Of a stretch of DNA of 64,000 bases, positions 25,701 through 40,700 are shown piece after piece. Within the stretch, counting starts at the first letter, position 1. Every line of letters starts with the position of its first letter. The notes below the pieces were generated by a model. The model did not search any database, was not told where the DNA came from, and was given only the letters and a program-made list of their open reading frames with translations. Origin of the DNA: Trileptium ribeirensis (Eukaryota; Nematoda; Enoplea; Enoplida; Thoracostomopsidae); contig JASANE010000453.1 in assembly GCA_030248225.1 (NCBI GenBank), positions 46,008-110,007 of the forward strand, written 5' to 3'. A program made the position numbers and the translations under genes.

Positions 25701-28700
25701 AAATGTTATTTTGTCAATATTTACTTTGCTGTAGATGTTAGCGCTCGCTGACATGTTATGAGTGTACATTAAAAATTTGCTGTCGAGTCTTGAACCTCCA
25801 AATACGGTTCCGTAGAGGACGAAAAATAACAAGATTTTGAAAATTATATATGTTAGTTCAAGATTCATTTTATCAAAATTGTTATTAAATCGTGGGAGAA
25901 TAGTGTAGTGGCTGCAATCCTATGCAGATTCAAGATTTTTGTTAAATAAAAAACATTTACCAGAACCCATTGTAGTTAAACAGGAAATAAGTTTTTGTAC
26001 AATTTGTCAACAGAGAAACTTTTTCCTCTATGTCCCTACTACGGTAGTTCGAATGTATAACTGCGACGGTAGTTCGATCTATAATGTTCCTTTTGTTGTT
26101 CACAAGGAAACTCGTTTTGTTGTCTTTTTCAGGAAATGATGCTTGAAATGGAACAGTGTGTCGTTCATTTAATCGGTTCTCAGAATCATCATCGTCCGGC
26201 TGCGGAAAAGTCTTCACTTACAACGGCTTCAGCTGCGTTTTATCAGAGCGGTGGAACGCGTACTGGATCACCCAGACAGCCGCTCTCCCCAGAATACGCT
26301 GATTCACCGCGATCTTTTTTGACTAGTCCGTCGACTGATGTCGATGTAAGTTGGACGTGTTTGGCATGATATTTGTTTGCCGAGTATCGTTTCTTCCTTG
26401 TAGCGTCTGTTCGATTTTTTTTATCAAAGAGCTTAAAAAACATACAGCAGTAATACTGAACACTGGAGTGTTCCAAGGAGGGGTATTTGTTCTAAAAATG
26501 TATGTACGTATAAATTGAAACGAATTGGCCAGAGGGTATTTTTGCCTGTTTTGATCACACGGAATGCAAAAGGTAGAAAGATTTTTATGCTCACTGTTTT
26601 TGCTAATCGGAAATGTGCTCAGTTTGTTCTTTTTAGCATAACAACGTGAAACAATCATACCGACATGTCTTCCTGGAGTTGGATTTTCACCATCTAAGTA
26701 CGTCCGGTAACCGGTTTCAGAAACATGTAGCGCTATAACCTACTCACAGGACTCGGATCAAAAAATTAACGCGTAGAATTTAAAGGTCGGTAGCTATAAC
26801 TTTGCTATATAACGCTATTGTTAGAGCATTCGTTTTCGAGCTATATATAACTTAAAATTTGAAAATAGTGTAACAAAGTTAAATTTTAGAATATTTTGAA
26901 TACTTCTGTTCCTTAATTGTTGTCCGGCCGATAAATTTATAGAGTTGAAAACCCTATTTAAAGAATTTAAAGGTCGGTAGCTATAACTTTGCTATATAAC
27001 GCTATTGTTAGAGCATTCGTTTTCGAGCTATATATAACTTAAAATTTGAAAATAGTGTAACAAAGTTAAATTTTAGAATATTTTGAATACTTCTGTTCCT
27101 TAATTGTTGTCCGGCCGATAAATTTATAGAGTTGAAAACCCTTAAATCAGTAATTGATAAAATCAAATTATCAAATTTTCATCGTCACTGCATTTTTCGT
27201 TGTCGATCAAAAAATTTGGGGGTCAGAGATGAACTAATGAAGGAGTCGCATTGTAGGGATAGTGGCGCCTACTGCGAAGCATTTGGCCAAATAGAAGTCG
27301 ACCCCTTCCCCTGCACCGAAAGCACGGATATGCATTCGATGCGATAAATGCTAGGTGCACACAATTTAAAAAAAACTACATTTATAACATTGCGTGTCTG
27401 GCTAGTCCAAGCTCTTGCCGGAGGGTGCCGAATTTTGCCGGGAGGGGCAATTTTTTTGCCTGCTTTTCCCGCGTTTACACGTCTATTTTTCTCAGCAAGG
27501 GGCTTTGAGCCGGGAAGTATGCGAATTTTTGCCGGGGTGTAGGACCCGGGGGTACCTCCGTTTTGCCCTGGGAGGGCAGCCGAAAATGCCGCAACCCACC
27601 TTCAACTAGCCAGCGTCTTGTTGGTCATTGGGGGAAGAAATAAATGTACTACGGTTTTTGAATGTCCGCTGAAAAACAGTCGCAAGGGTCTCTATAATGT
27701 ATGCTGGTCCGTTACTGTCTCGCCAAGTCGTTGAATTGTGCCTAGAAAGATTTTGAAACATCCAAATAAAGTACATAATGTTAATTTTTTGCTCGACTTC
27801 CGTTGCGTTGGTCTAAGTTTCTTCGAGATTGCTTGAGTTGTAGAGCGCATTTTTTAATCCATTTCGAAAGTTATTCGACACGCTTTCCCAGATTTATGGC
27901 AATATTTGTTCCATGTTTGTTGGTTCAAGACATTACAGTCATTTCTGGCGCCCATTTTAGTTGCTGAGCAGAGTTTAATCGCCGATCGCTTCGTTTTTCT
28001 CGCCGCAGCAGCTACTAGTTTATTAAGAGTCAAATAATTTCGATGTTAGCGTTTTCAAAGATTATCAGTTAATGATAATCGTTGTTTTGAACATAATTAT
28101 TTGCATGGCGTGGACTTTATTTTAGTGCACACCCCTGTGCATTTTTGCATTTGCACCTTATTTACACAACACACCGTTTTTTTAAGTTTTTTAACTAAAA
28201 TTTAGGTGGGACAGGCAACTCACTGTGTAATGCGTGTAAAATATACTGCTTGTCTTTCTTTCTTCTTAGTAGAGGCTCCACTTAATACTCTTAGTAGTAT
28301 ACTCTGTGTGAAAAATTTTATACGCGCCCGAGCTTTCCGTAACAAAACAAAATTAAGCCGATTGTAAGGAGAGGCTCTCGTATGGGTGTAGACGAATTTT
28401 TTGACTACTTACGGCCACTAAATGTTTGTGATATTTATTGTTGGTCGTCGTGTTAGTTTAGGGTGTTGAGTTTCACTCCGTTAATTTTGCAGCCGTGGAC
28501 CGAAATAATGTAGTGATAATACAGTACCCAAGAAACGATTGCACCAGTGGAACTCACTATGTTTCCTGGCCTAAATAAACTGTAAAACCGATGTTCAGTA
28601 TGCCTGTGTAGGATCCTTCACACTGGACAAAAATTATTTGGGCATAATTAATAAAAGAAATTTAACTATTATTACTTAATAATAATTAAAATATAATAAA

Positions 28701-31700
28701 CGTAGGCACCATTTTACACTGCTGCTTACGTAAAATGTTCCCAAAAGCTCGTTATCTTATGAATGTATTTTGTAACGATTGTTGTAGGAGTCGGTATATA
28801 ACCGTCCGCGATCGAACACCCAAACTAGAAGCTATCACTCGGCAGCTGATATCGTGGCAGCAACAGGGGCGTCGAATCTTGAGAAAGATGGAAAATTTGG
28901 AAGCATTGGTAGCATTTCGAGCGTTGATGACGGCAGCACCGAGCGGACAACCCACCACATCCCTACAGGCCAACGTGTACTCGACGCATGCAATGCAGTG
29001 TCACGCAAAAAGGAACAGAAACTGCGGGTATGTTGTGATATTGGTATCGTGACTTGTACTCAAGACAAAATATATTGCTTAAAGCAAGTATTTATAATAA
29101 AAAGTATGTAGAAGAGTATGACATTCGTTCATACTACTTGTGTACTTTCCATTATCCGCTGATGTGATTTTGCTTTAGCATACCCGCAAGAATTGGAGAA
29201 GGTACCCCCAAAATTCTGATTAGCCGCGTAATCTAAGGTTTCTCTAGAGCGTAACAACTAACATGTTGCTAATGGGGTGCCGAAATTCCTTCGAAACTCG
29301 GGGTAAGCTCTGACCACTTGGCCGGGGGATAGCACCTCTATCGAGTCAATCATGTTAGAAGGTTAATTTTCTATAAGTTGTGATGTTGTGAGCTCAATTT
29401 GTTTTTGAAAATATAGATAATGCATACATAGTGAAATTTGATTGTTGGTGTGTTAGTGGCATAATAAAACGCAAAGTGCAAATATGTCGAAAGCAAAGGA
29501 TTGCGGTTCCTGGGCTCAGAGTTTAAATATCACGTGATCGAAATCGTGGAGATGGTATGTTGTAGTCGTAGCTAGGAAGTCGGAGTCGGCCCTCCGGCAC
29601 CCCGCCCCCGCCCCCTTCCTCGACATCGGAACACCGGCGGGAGGAGTAGGAGCCATCATCGGTGATTTTTATTGCAGCTCTGAGCCCTTTGGTTATTGGC
29701 GAACTGTTAGTTACTACCCCATATCAAAAACCCTGAGAGTTAACCGATAACTCCTGAGAATCTAGTGGGTTTCTTGTAATTCATTGGGAGGGGGGATAAG
29801 TCGAAATATAACCACATCATCGGGTATAAGTGAAGGTACATGACTATGACGAATAGAGTATGATACTTCTCTGAAGATTATGACACTTTTATGTATAATC
29901 CTGTGTAAAACTTTGTCGCGGCGCGTTTCACGCTGACCCATCTGTATTTCGTGAAAAGCGATAGTTCATCGGTCCCACTGATTTCATGGGGGACAAATGT
30001 CGCGATTCAAAAATACAGCGGACTTTTCTTCCCGTGAAATACAGTACGTGGTTCTGTCCCACCTTTGAAATACAGGAGGGGACTGCGCGACATACTTTTA
30101 GACTGGATATACGTAAGCTGAAGAGTGTCATACTTTTCATACAAATATTATTCACTGTTGGTATAACCCAGTGTCTTGCTCTTATACAATTTTTTATAGA
30201 CAAATGTTGCTTAAAGTGTGCAAGTGGTTTGTCAAAAATTGATATTGAGCTTTAGCGTTTCTAAAACGGATAGATGGTCACAGTCTTTATATGTGGGATT
30301 GATCGCGGAATTGGACCACTTTGCATCTTCAGATGTCAGTTTATTTCACTGAACATGTATCCAGTGTCGGACATTGCAAGTGGAACTTTGGTTCGGCCAC
30401 GGATGTCTGATGCACATCTTTGATATTTTACGATTGCTAACAAAAACTTTATGGGGTAATCTTCTCTTTCGAATAATTCCTGTGTATGAAAAAATGTGTG
30501 AACATATTAGCTGCTTAACACTTTGCCGTGCAATAACCATTATTGTGTTTATCGTCACTATTTATTGTTTTTGTAGTCTCTTACACCTTGTACAATGCTA
30601 CTAAAACACTTTTTGGACATGGTACCGAATGGTGCTTAAATTTCTTGCAATTGTCGAAATTTTGTACCCTGTGGCTATGTACCTTGCGTAAAAATTTGAG
30701 CAAATGCAGAGCCCAGATATGTATTTTGTCTTATTTCGTACAGTATTCGCCACAGTAGTTGACCGTTTGTTGCTAACAACTTGCCCATGATAAATTAAAA
30801 TTATATAATTATTTGCTGTTGTTTTAAAACGAATAATGTTGACGTTCGAGTGTTTGAAGTCACTTAGCATTATTAATATTGTGCGGATTAAGTGCTATTT
30901 GCACCCTAGAGTCCATGACGATGTGTTTTAAAACGCTGGGACAAAAAGTTCTACAAATGATAACTAATCATTTTTTATATTTTCAGTCGCAGGGTTTGAT
31001 CGGAAAAGTTGTTCGGCGGCTTGATATTAAGCCCCATGTTCAAATCACGGGTCGCCGCGCAGGATTCAAATGGATGCGTACCACTAAGCGACTTGGTAAG
31101 ATAGCTTTGGTTCTGATGTTTGCTGTACTGCTAACCGGGAATACTCTGCATCCTCGAAATACCTTGAATAGTTGCAAAGTTTGAAAATGCTGCAGAGAGT
31201 AAAAGATTCCATTAAGTGTGCAATGTCAGATAGATTATATTGGAGTTTTCAAGAATGTATGCATAACAATAACTTTTCTTACGCATGCGTTGAACAAAAT
31301 GTTGACGTCGTTATAATGTACTTATTTTTATTGATACAGGCGTACATTGTATCTGCTGTTGAAAGCTGTGTGGTTATCAGAACACGGAAACATTACATGC
31401 TTTACTGCAGCTTTAGGAATAGTTGTTGTAGTTCAACGGAAGGACTGAGTTTACTGAAATCTAACAATGTTATTAAAACCTGTCTTGCTGTGAAAACACA
31501 ACGAATGTAGGTACAAATGAGCTCAATTTATGTATCAATGCTGTCTTCAACACGCTTCACTATATCCGTTTTACGTTGGTTCGGAATAGGACATTAAATA
31601 GTCATGGACTGTTGTCCATTGTATCTACTGTTGAAAGCTGTGTGGCTATCAGAACACGGAAACATTATATCCTTTACTGCAGCTTTAGGAATAGTTGTTG

Positions 31701-34700
31701 TAGTTCAACAGAAGGACTGTTTACTGAAATCTAACAATGTCATTAAAACCTGTCTTGCTGTGAACACACAAACGAATGTAGGTACAAATGAGCTCAATTT
31801 ATGTATCAATGCTGTCTTTAACACGCTTCACTATATCCGTTTTACGTTGGTTCGGAATTGGACATTAAATAGTCATGGACTGTTTCGACAGCACATAACT
31901 GTTACTCGCCGAAGGCTCAGTCAACTGAGATAGATAGTTAGACAGGGCATGATGTTCATCGCGAGCTGTTTGTATTGCTTTCTTTGGGCAGATATACGCA
32001 GTTTGTAGCGTCTTCATAATCACATATATTGCTGAGACAAATGTGTGCTTGTAAATGATCTGCCTGTGTTTTGTCTTAAAAAAGCAATATAGTGCTAGTA
32101 CAGCGTGGTCAATATTTATCGTTCAAGGGTAAACACTGTGTTCAGCGTTCCGAGCCATGATCAAATGTTTAGTTTTCTCGACATTCACTAATTGAATTCG
32201 AGTGGAACGAGAATTTTCAATTTTGGCTCTGGAGGGGGCTTGAGGAGGTCCTGTCTGTGTGTCTGTCGTACCTGGATCTCGATAACGGTTGAGCGGATTT
32301 TGATGCGAGATAGCTCATTCGAACCCCTTTGGTCGATTTACGTGTGGTGACGGAGCCCGATTTTTGAAAATTTGCCCGTGGGAAAAGTTATGGGGCAAAA
32401 TGACGTCATTTTGGCCCATTTTTCGGGCATCCCTCCAGTTTTTGCGACTTTTCTCAATAAGTAAACGAGGTATCCGTAAACTAATAGGCCTATTCCATGT
32501 AGCTTTACCAGGGCTTTCCAATGATATATAATAAGGTTTCAACTACTTCCCAATCTGGAGTCTACAAGCTTATAGTTGGCGCCAAATTTCATATTTTTGG
32601 TTAAAAATCGTGGGAAATGCAGTAAATGTGTGTTTTTTGTTGCTTTTAGTGTCTTATATGGGGTTTTCTGGGCCAACAATCTCATTGCGAGTGTCAAAAA
32701 TATTGTGTGGCAAATATTTTTCACACTTCTGCTTCATACTTGGTATGAAAAATGAGATTTTCTCAAGTGTCGGTTAGAATTCTTTAACGTTCTTTTCACG
32801 GTCAATTTAGGATTTTATTGAATTATTAAATTGTTAATTCATTGTTTTTGTACTCGTTGTATGATGTTTTGTCTACTGCATACGTTGGCTATCAAAAGAG
32901 GAAGGCGTAAATATGACTCATCACTCACGGTTTATATAATGTTGCACCTGCGTACTGTGTTTAGGCTTTATTTGTGTGTGCTTTCTACAACAGACTTCGG
33001 GGGTCGTTCTCACCACTCGAATTCTGGCTCGCAAGCGAACTTCACTAGTTTGTATAATTCGCGAAACCTAGATGTCGTTACGCTTTTTAACCCAGCGCTT
33101 ATTTGGATACATCCCATAAAAAGGACCAAGCGAAATTTTTTGAGTATTTATTTTCTTCGCGAAAAGCACATTGTCTGCTCTACCCACGGATAGGATATTG
33201 TTGTGAAATAGACTGAAGGATTTAGCCAGTTTTTATGCCTGGCTTGTAGTATCATTGTACACAGTTTGAGTTTGTGTTTCTACCTTCTTTTTTGCTAAAA
33301 TAATACAACATCTATGCCGGTAAGACACTTTTATTATCATGGCAGTTGTGTTTATAACCTCCGACATTTTGGTTACTTAGAGGTGTTGGATCAAAAATGA
33401 AGACGCAGGATGCTTTGTGCAGTACTACAATTTTGCCGTTCAACAGTGTATACAGTTTATTTTTTTGTATAATCTGGCTAGCACGGTCGTTTTCCTTGAG
33501 CTCGCTACCAGTAACTATCGGCGCACTACAGTCTGTATTAGGCAGAATTAACTGCACAACCACATGCGCACGCACTTCAGTGCACACGTACTCATGCAAA
33601 TGAGTGTAAATACACGCAAAAGTAAGCGTGCATAGATTCGCTTAAATAATGCAAGCGCACGTGTACGCGCCTTTGTACGCATGTGGGTGTTTTTGATGCA
33701 TTTTATTTATTGCATGGGGCTGTAATATTATCTTTTGTAGGAAGAGGCGCTTCGGGTGAAGTTTGGGCTGCGCTTAATCTGGATAAAAATTCGGTGATGG
33801 CTGTCAAAACCATTCCGTTCGACAATACTGTGGCGATGGATCATCGTAAATTGAACATTTTGCTGGACGAAATCGACAATTTTCAAAAAATTAAACACAA
33901 AAATCTTGTCGAATACTACGGAACCGAAGTTCATAATGTAATTTTTTCGAGATTCGTTTGTTTATTAGTACAAGTGCATACTCATGATTGTTGGTATGGT
34001 ACAGTTCTTCTCGAAAAGCTGCACCTGGCTGAATCTATTTGAAGCTCAAGCTTTAATTTATTCCTGTGTCCACAAAGATAGCATAAAGTGCTGTTTCTAG
34101 TGAGAGCTTAGGTCAAAAATGCATTCTTCGGCGTCTAACATATTGGTTGTACCATGGCATGCCCGGATCTTCTTATGAAAGTGTGACGCGGCGTGCCAAA
34201 TATATGTGATAACTCAAGCTGCATGCATTGAGCAACAAAATATTGTTAATTAATTTTTTTTTACTGTATTCTCCCAGTACGAACTGTCACTATCGTTAGT
34301 TTATGTTATTTTATTTTAGGATGAGCTGATGATATTTATGGAATATTGTCCCGACGGGACGCTGGAAGATGCAATTCGTGACTGCTTGTCGGAAGATATC
34401 GTTCGTGTATACACTCATTATATACTTACTGCAGTGATGGAGCTACACTCGCGAAATATTGTACATCGCGATATAAAGCGTAAGTCGTTTAAGAAAATTA
34501 GTAAAACGACAGACCATAATTATTTCAACATTCCGTTTAAAACAAAGTGTTGAAACGTGATGTAAGGTCTAAAATTTATAAAACTAGTAGCTTGTCTTGT
34601 CGCCAATATGGTGAATTCTGAGTGTTAAATAATTTAGAAAAACGTACACAGGTATATTGAGCATGAGCCAAATATCAGCCAAGTTGCTTGAAGAGTTGGT

Positions 34701-37700
34701 ATAGTCCCGCTTACTGCGGATTTAGGGATAAATTTCTGTGCCAAATGAAGGGTTGAGGATAAAAAGATGCTTTATGAGAAGAACTGAATTTTGAGTAATG
34801 AGCCAAAAACTATTTTTCAGCTCGCATTTTTACACGTTCGTTGGAATCAAAATAACAAAAACAGCATTAATATGGTAATGGAACAGTATATGCTACCATT
34901 CGGATAGATGTTTCTACTGCCTTCATAGTGGAGAAACGGCTCATTTTATCATAAAAGATTTTTTGACATGAAGTAAAATTACCAGCTACAGAAAATAAAA
35001 TAGTGTTTTATGAAAACTTTTCGCCCTGCATTCTTCGTTCAGTAATACATTCATTCAAAATTCACTTTTACAACAGAGGTACCTTTAAGATAATATCGTT
35101 CCACTTATAACACAGTATTTTCCATTCAACACGTAACACAGCAGATTTAGCTTTCACCACTCATTCCGTTATAATTTCAGGTGTCGCAGGCTAAACTACA
35201 TTGTTTTGCCTGACGCCTTTGCGTGTGATGAATCCATATTATAGCAAAGCAAATAGGCGTCCTACACTGCGATACAGATACTAAACACAAGCTATCACAA
35301 CAGCAGTATATTAATTTAAAACCAGCTCGTTCTGCTTGCAACACTTATTCAACGTTAATTTCAGCTGAAAACTTAATAAAATGTATACAGGGTTCCGCTA
35401 CTTATTGTGACAAGTTTCACAGATTAAACTGCACACTAGTCAGAATGATTTTTACGTTCCGAACGAATGAAAATCAAACCAAACTTTGCTATTCGCGAGC
35501 ACGTCTCGACCCATATTCGAACAAAAATTTTGAATTTATTGTAACAATCACTGAACGAATAGCATTAATTTTTGGCGAGTGTTGTACACATGTACTTTTC
35601 ATGCTGGCGCAGCAAATTGCTATATTACTTCAGGTTTCCGATATTCTGTTTCTACAAGTCCGAAATCCCGATCGGATTAATGGTGTCCCACTTCAGGAAC
35701 TTGGCTCATACAATATCTCCAATGCTGAACATAATCTATATTTATTTTTTCACAAACTTAATTTCTATTATAATATTAATACTTTAACACTATTACGGTT
35801 ATATAATGGAAACCCTGTTTAGAAAATTCTAAAAAAGAACACGTGATAAAATGTCCTTTGATTACAAAGATGTACTATAGTTAAAAATTTGTGACAAAGC
35901 ACATTGTATCCGTCCACAGCACTCCGAAAAGTGGGGGGCATGTTCATTCTCGGGGAAAATTAAAAGTGGGGAGTTGGATAAATTTTGCTTAAAAATACTA
36001 AATATTTACATATTTTTATGCATTTTTACTGCCGTGAATGTATTTTCAAGCTAAAACAATATTTTAGAATTATAAATAGTGGTAATTAATGTTTAAAAAA
36101 CAATTTGCAAACAAAAACATAAATTTTTAGGCAAAAAACATTTTTAGAAGTACTTGAACATGGGGGTTTCGGCCAAGTGGGGGGACGGTCATGGGGGAAG
36201 ACCTCACAAACATGGGGATTTGGAAAGTGGGGGTCTCTCCACTGTGGACAGGCCAGTATATTGTGTCCGTCCAAGCCAGTTTTTAAATTTTACCGATATT
36301 TATATTGTATACGGGCATAGACTCATAAGAATCAGCGTTATTTAAAATATTTGCTATTTTTTATTTGAAATAAATTAATCATTTGAATAGTGTAACTAAA
36401 TGCTATATGCACAAAACATTATTTGTGATTTTTGTATATAACACTTTTTTGCAGCCCAAAACCAAAGATTTGCTGCATAAAACATTATTTTAATATCTGT
36501 ATCTATACAAACGAAGCAGATACGGCCAAAACACTAATGTATTCTAATTCGCCGTCATTTTTTACCCCGTGACACTTTGTTATCTCGTTTTTTGACAAAA
36601 TGTCATAAAACACTTTTTATCCTCAACCCTTCAAATAAGATCGATAACACCCACATAGCTCGGGCGGTTCCGGGGATATTGCCGTTTTTTGGTCCCATGG
36701 CAAAAACATGCACCTATATAGAGCACATGCAGACATATAGAGGTTGAATTGCTCTGCAAAATGAGACATATAATTCACATATAGCTAAACCGGTTGTGGA
36801 GATATTATCGTTTTCGTACATTTTAGTTATATGATCCATTCAAAAATTTGTTTTTACCCAAGGCGGCAATATAAATAACAACAATAGCAGTACACCATAT
36901 TCATATGTATTAGAGCATGAAATGTTCTACAAAATAAGACCAGTAGCACCCATATACCTCGCAGATATTGCCGGTTATTGTAGTATATTGGGGAGATATT
37001 GCCGTTTCCGTGTACTTTGGTTGTCATGGCTTCATTCCAAAATCATTTTAAATTAACCTTGCAGCGTAGATATCGATAACATCAGTAGGCGATTCGCGGT
37101 TAAATGGAGGATGCATTGCTCTACAAAATTCAACCCCATATAGCTCGAACGGTTACGGCCCGTATATTTTCGGTCTTATACGCCATATTAACTCCATTTT
37201 GACCCACTCTGCAGCGTGAATAATGAAAATGGCAGCATGCCATGTGGAACTACATGGAGGACGCGCTGCTCTTCATATTGAGTGCAATAGTACCAACAGA
37301 CCTTGATCGGTGACGAAGATGGTTGTTTTCGTTTATTTTGAATCTCATGGGCCACGCAAATACCAATTTTTGACCTAACCGTGCATTGTATGTTGAAGAA
37401 TGGCTCTACAAAATAAATCCGATATCTCCCGTATGTAAGTCGCAAGTGAGCGTGTAACGGAGGAAGTGTGGTTTCATTTTTTAATTATTTTGTGTAATCA
37501 TCTGTAACAGGCTGTATTTGATGAATATAATATCCTAAAAACTTTTGAATCCTGAACCCGTTGAAAACCCTAATACATCATAGACCCTAAACCCACCGAA
37601 AACAACTGACAACGCATCATGTATTTGTGCTGGTCACTACATAGCCAAATCCTGGTATTCAACCTACTGGAGCTTGCTTGATAACCTGCTAGGCACTCAT

Positions 37701-40700
37701 TTCATGGTAAAAACAAGCGAAAATACGGCTAAATTAAAAAAGCTATTTCTGGCAAAGGGTCGATGAACCATAATCTTGGCCCACGTCGGATCAGGGAGTG
37801 CTTCCACAAAAGTCGTAGACTTCAGTCTTGTAGATCTCGACGAGCTGATTCTGCATGATGGGCTCCATTTTTCGACGACACGCCTATTAAACACTGGTAC
37901 CGGTATGGCCAGATTTGGCCTAGCATGTGCCATGCTTTTTTGGGGAAGCTGTTAGAATCGACCTTTCAGAGAGTCAAAAAGTGATTTCAAGCTTTTGGAT
38001 GAGCTATCATGGATCGATCCTTAGAGCCAAAGTTGAATTATGCTTCCAAGGTTTTTTGGGTCCACAGGTGGGTCTGGACCCATATATTTTTACGTGGACC
38101 CAAAAAATTTTTGTACCCACGCTGGATCCAAAAAATTTTTGTACCCACGCTGGATCCAAAAAATTTTTGTACCCACGCTGGATCCAAAAAATTTTTGTAC
38201 CCACGCTGGACCCGGAGCAGTTTCGGATTCGGAGACATTGGGTTTACTAATAAATTTTCAGAACGTTGTGAAACGTAGTGGAGATTGTGTGTTGCAGCGG
38301 TGAAATCTTTTAAATTCCGTCTGTGTGTGTGATCGGCCATAACTCGGGAACGACTAAACCGATTTTCATGATCTTGTGCTCATTTGAACCGGCATAGTCG
38401 ATTTACCCCCAGAGCGTTTTTTGATTTGGGGTCTGGTTCCGGGGTTAGGGGTCAAAATGTGGGGTTTTTGCTCCATTTGACCCAATTTTAGTACCCTTCA
38501 CGGAAGCAAGTGTATTTTTATCATAACTTTTGAATTTTTTTCTCTGAATGGTTTTATTTCATAGAAAAATGATAAACGCCGATGCCTCTTTTTTGTGTAT
38601 CGATTAAGGCTCCGGTTCTGGAGTTATGGGTTTTGAGGTATGGCACCCTCGTGGTTCCTCGACCCAAAATTAAACAATTTGTTCTGACATCCTGGGCGGC
38701 TGAAAAGTTTTACTTGGTCGTTTTCGGGCATGGGAAACTCATTGCCGGTGTTGCATTTACGCTGCGACCCATTATTCCATGGGTACGGGGGCTTTGGTGC
38801 CCGTATAGTTCGTGGTCAGAGGTCAAAATGAGGGTTTTTTTACCTCATTTTAGTACCCTTTACAGAAGCAAGCTTATTTTTATGTTAACTTTTGAATTTT
38901 TTCTATGATATGTTTTATTTCATAGTGAAATGATAAATACTGATCCTATTTTTTCGGTTCGAGAGTTATGTGGTTTGAGGTATGGCGCCGTCGTGTTTCC
39001 TCGACCCAAAATTCGAAAATTTGTTCTGACGTCTGGGCTGCTGAAAAGTTATACTTGAGGGCTTTTCGGACTTGACAAACTCATTGCTGGTGTTGATTTT
39101 GCTCTGCAATCCATGGTTCTATAGGTACCGGGGTATGGTGCTGCCACGGTTCATGGAACCAAAATTCCTAATTTTACTGATACGTCATGTTACTGCATTG
39201 CTGATAGCTTGGGCTTGGGGTTTTGGGCATGGGAAACTTATTGTCGGTGTTAGTTTTGTTCTAACTTGTGCGGTATTGTGTGATATCCACATATAGCATA
39301 TCGACGTATGCTATCAATAGCTCATTGGCTGTGTACGCAAAAGGCGTAGGTGTACCTATGCTTCACTACTTTCTGCAATCTCGATAGAGTTACTAGTATT
39401 AGGTTTGCATTTATTTTGGATCATACGTAATAAGAAATCTCTTCATAACATAAATATCAACGTACTTAATACAGTTTAAAAATATATACAAAATATAGTT
39501 AGACTGCTGAAACTCCACAAAGCGCTGATGTTGTGCACCTGACAAAAGCGTACATGAAATTTGGTCCAAGCTTTTGCAGTTGGAGATGGTGTAAATAATG
39601 TATGGCTATGTAATTACGTTTCTGTATTGTGTAAATATTCGTGAAAGTCTATTCCAAAAATGTAAATCTGGACACAGCGTTTAATGTCTGGACCCAGCGT
39701 TTAATGTCTGGCCCATAAGAAATTTAATTGACCCAGGGTCTATTTTGAAAAAATACTGTTTGTCACCGTAAGAACAAAGTGACGGATATTGTCTAATTTC
39801 TGGCCTGTCCACAGACCTCCGAAAAGTGGGGGAGGGGAAACTTCGTGGGGCCCCTTTGTTCATTCTCGGAGGAAATTTCAAAGTGGGGGTGGAGGAAAAT
39901 TGGTTTTTGGTATGTTATACGTTAATATTATGACTACAATACGACAATTACTATAATATTCCGTGAGAATCACATTACAGTAATTGTCGTACATCTATTT
40001 TTAGGTTTTTAGCAGATTATTAGTAACAAGAAATTAAGTATTAGAAATGTAAACTAAATTAATTTATTTAATTAATTAATTAAAAAGATTATTTACTAAA
40101 TTAATATTTGGGTCATTTCACGAAACCATGTCATTTTAGTCGGGGGGGCTACATCGGCACTTTTTGGCCCATACCACCAGTCTTTTGTAAGGAAATTTAA
40201 TGTCGCTGTGAGATGTAGTAATAGCATATCCGACGATCATAACGAGGTATGGTGGACCTCTGTACCCCAAACATAGCAGGAGCCAGAGGCCCTCAACCCG
40301 GGTTGGTCAAATGAAGCCAAAAACACATGTCCTAATATAAACCTTCGCCGTATCGCTACCACGTGATACATATATGTGTTTTTCATTTCACTGTGATCCA
40401 TTGGTATTTGCTAATTTTTCCGGAAAAACTTGGGAGTAAGCATCGACACTGAAGCTGACGTCAAGCTTCCGAAAATTTTTTTCGTGACATGTAGCCCCCC
40501 CCCGACCAAGGTCAAATTTGGCAGCTTTCAGACGCTGGTAAATAACGTAAAAGTGCACTAGCGCCAAAAATGCTATATAACGGTAATCGCAATCAGTACA
40601 GGTGTTATTGAAAAAAAAAAAGAATATCAGCGTCTGTCCATGTGTTATTTCATTATGAGGTCGAAGGTCATAAAATGCCAAAAATGGGGTATGCAAAATG

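Larger units (their letters stand above)
34747..36632. mobile_element. DNA element L with 20+ bp inverted ends and AAAT duplication
   Basis: The left end GAAGGGTTGAGGATAAAAAG continues ATGCTTTATGA. The right end, ATAAAACACTTTTTATCCTC then AACCCTTC, is its inverted copy. AAAT flanks both sides (34743-34746 and 36633-36636). The interior holds a degenerate A-type MITE (A5), D2 and AT-rich sequence, but no coding frame. Family K sequence stops at the left end and resumes at the right, so L split a K copy. Confidence 0.8.
34570..37440. repeat. Family K repeat, split by element L
   Basis: Left part 34585-34746 (GCTTGTCTTGTCGCCAATAT, GGTGAATTCTGAGTGTTAAATA, ATATTGAGCATGAGCC). Right part 36633-37440 contains several diverged units with ATAGCTCGGGCGGTTCCGG, TTGGTCCCATGGC and TGCTCTGCAAAATGAGAC. 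All within the intron between the 34320 and 42353 exons. Confidence 0.7.

Noticed and set aside
26243..26658. Minus-strand open frames overlapping the exon at 26133
   Set aside because: Shadow of the MAP3K4-like exon and its intron; no splice signals on that strand.
31172..31933. Open frames of 109-112 codons in an intron
   Set aside because: They cover the 272-bp duplication, and frames differ between the copies by indels.
38007..38340. Several open frames on both strands
   Set aside because: Produced by the 28-bp tandem array of element C2.
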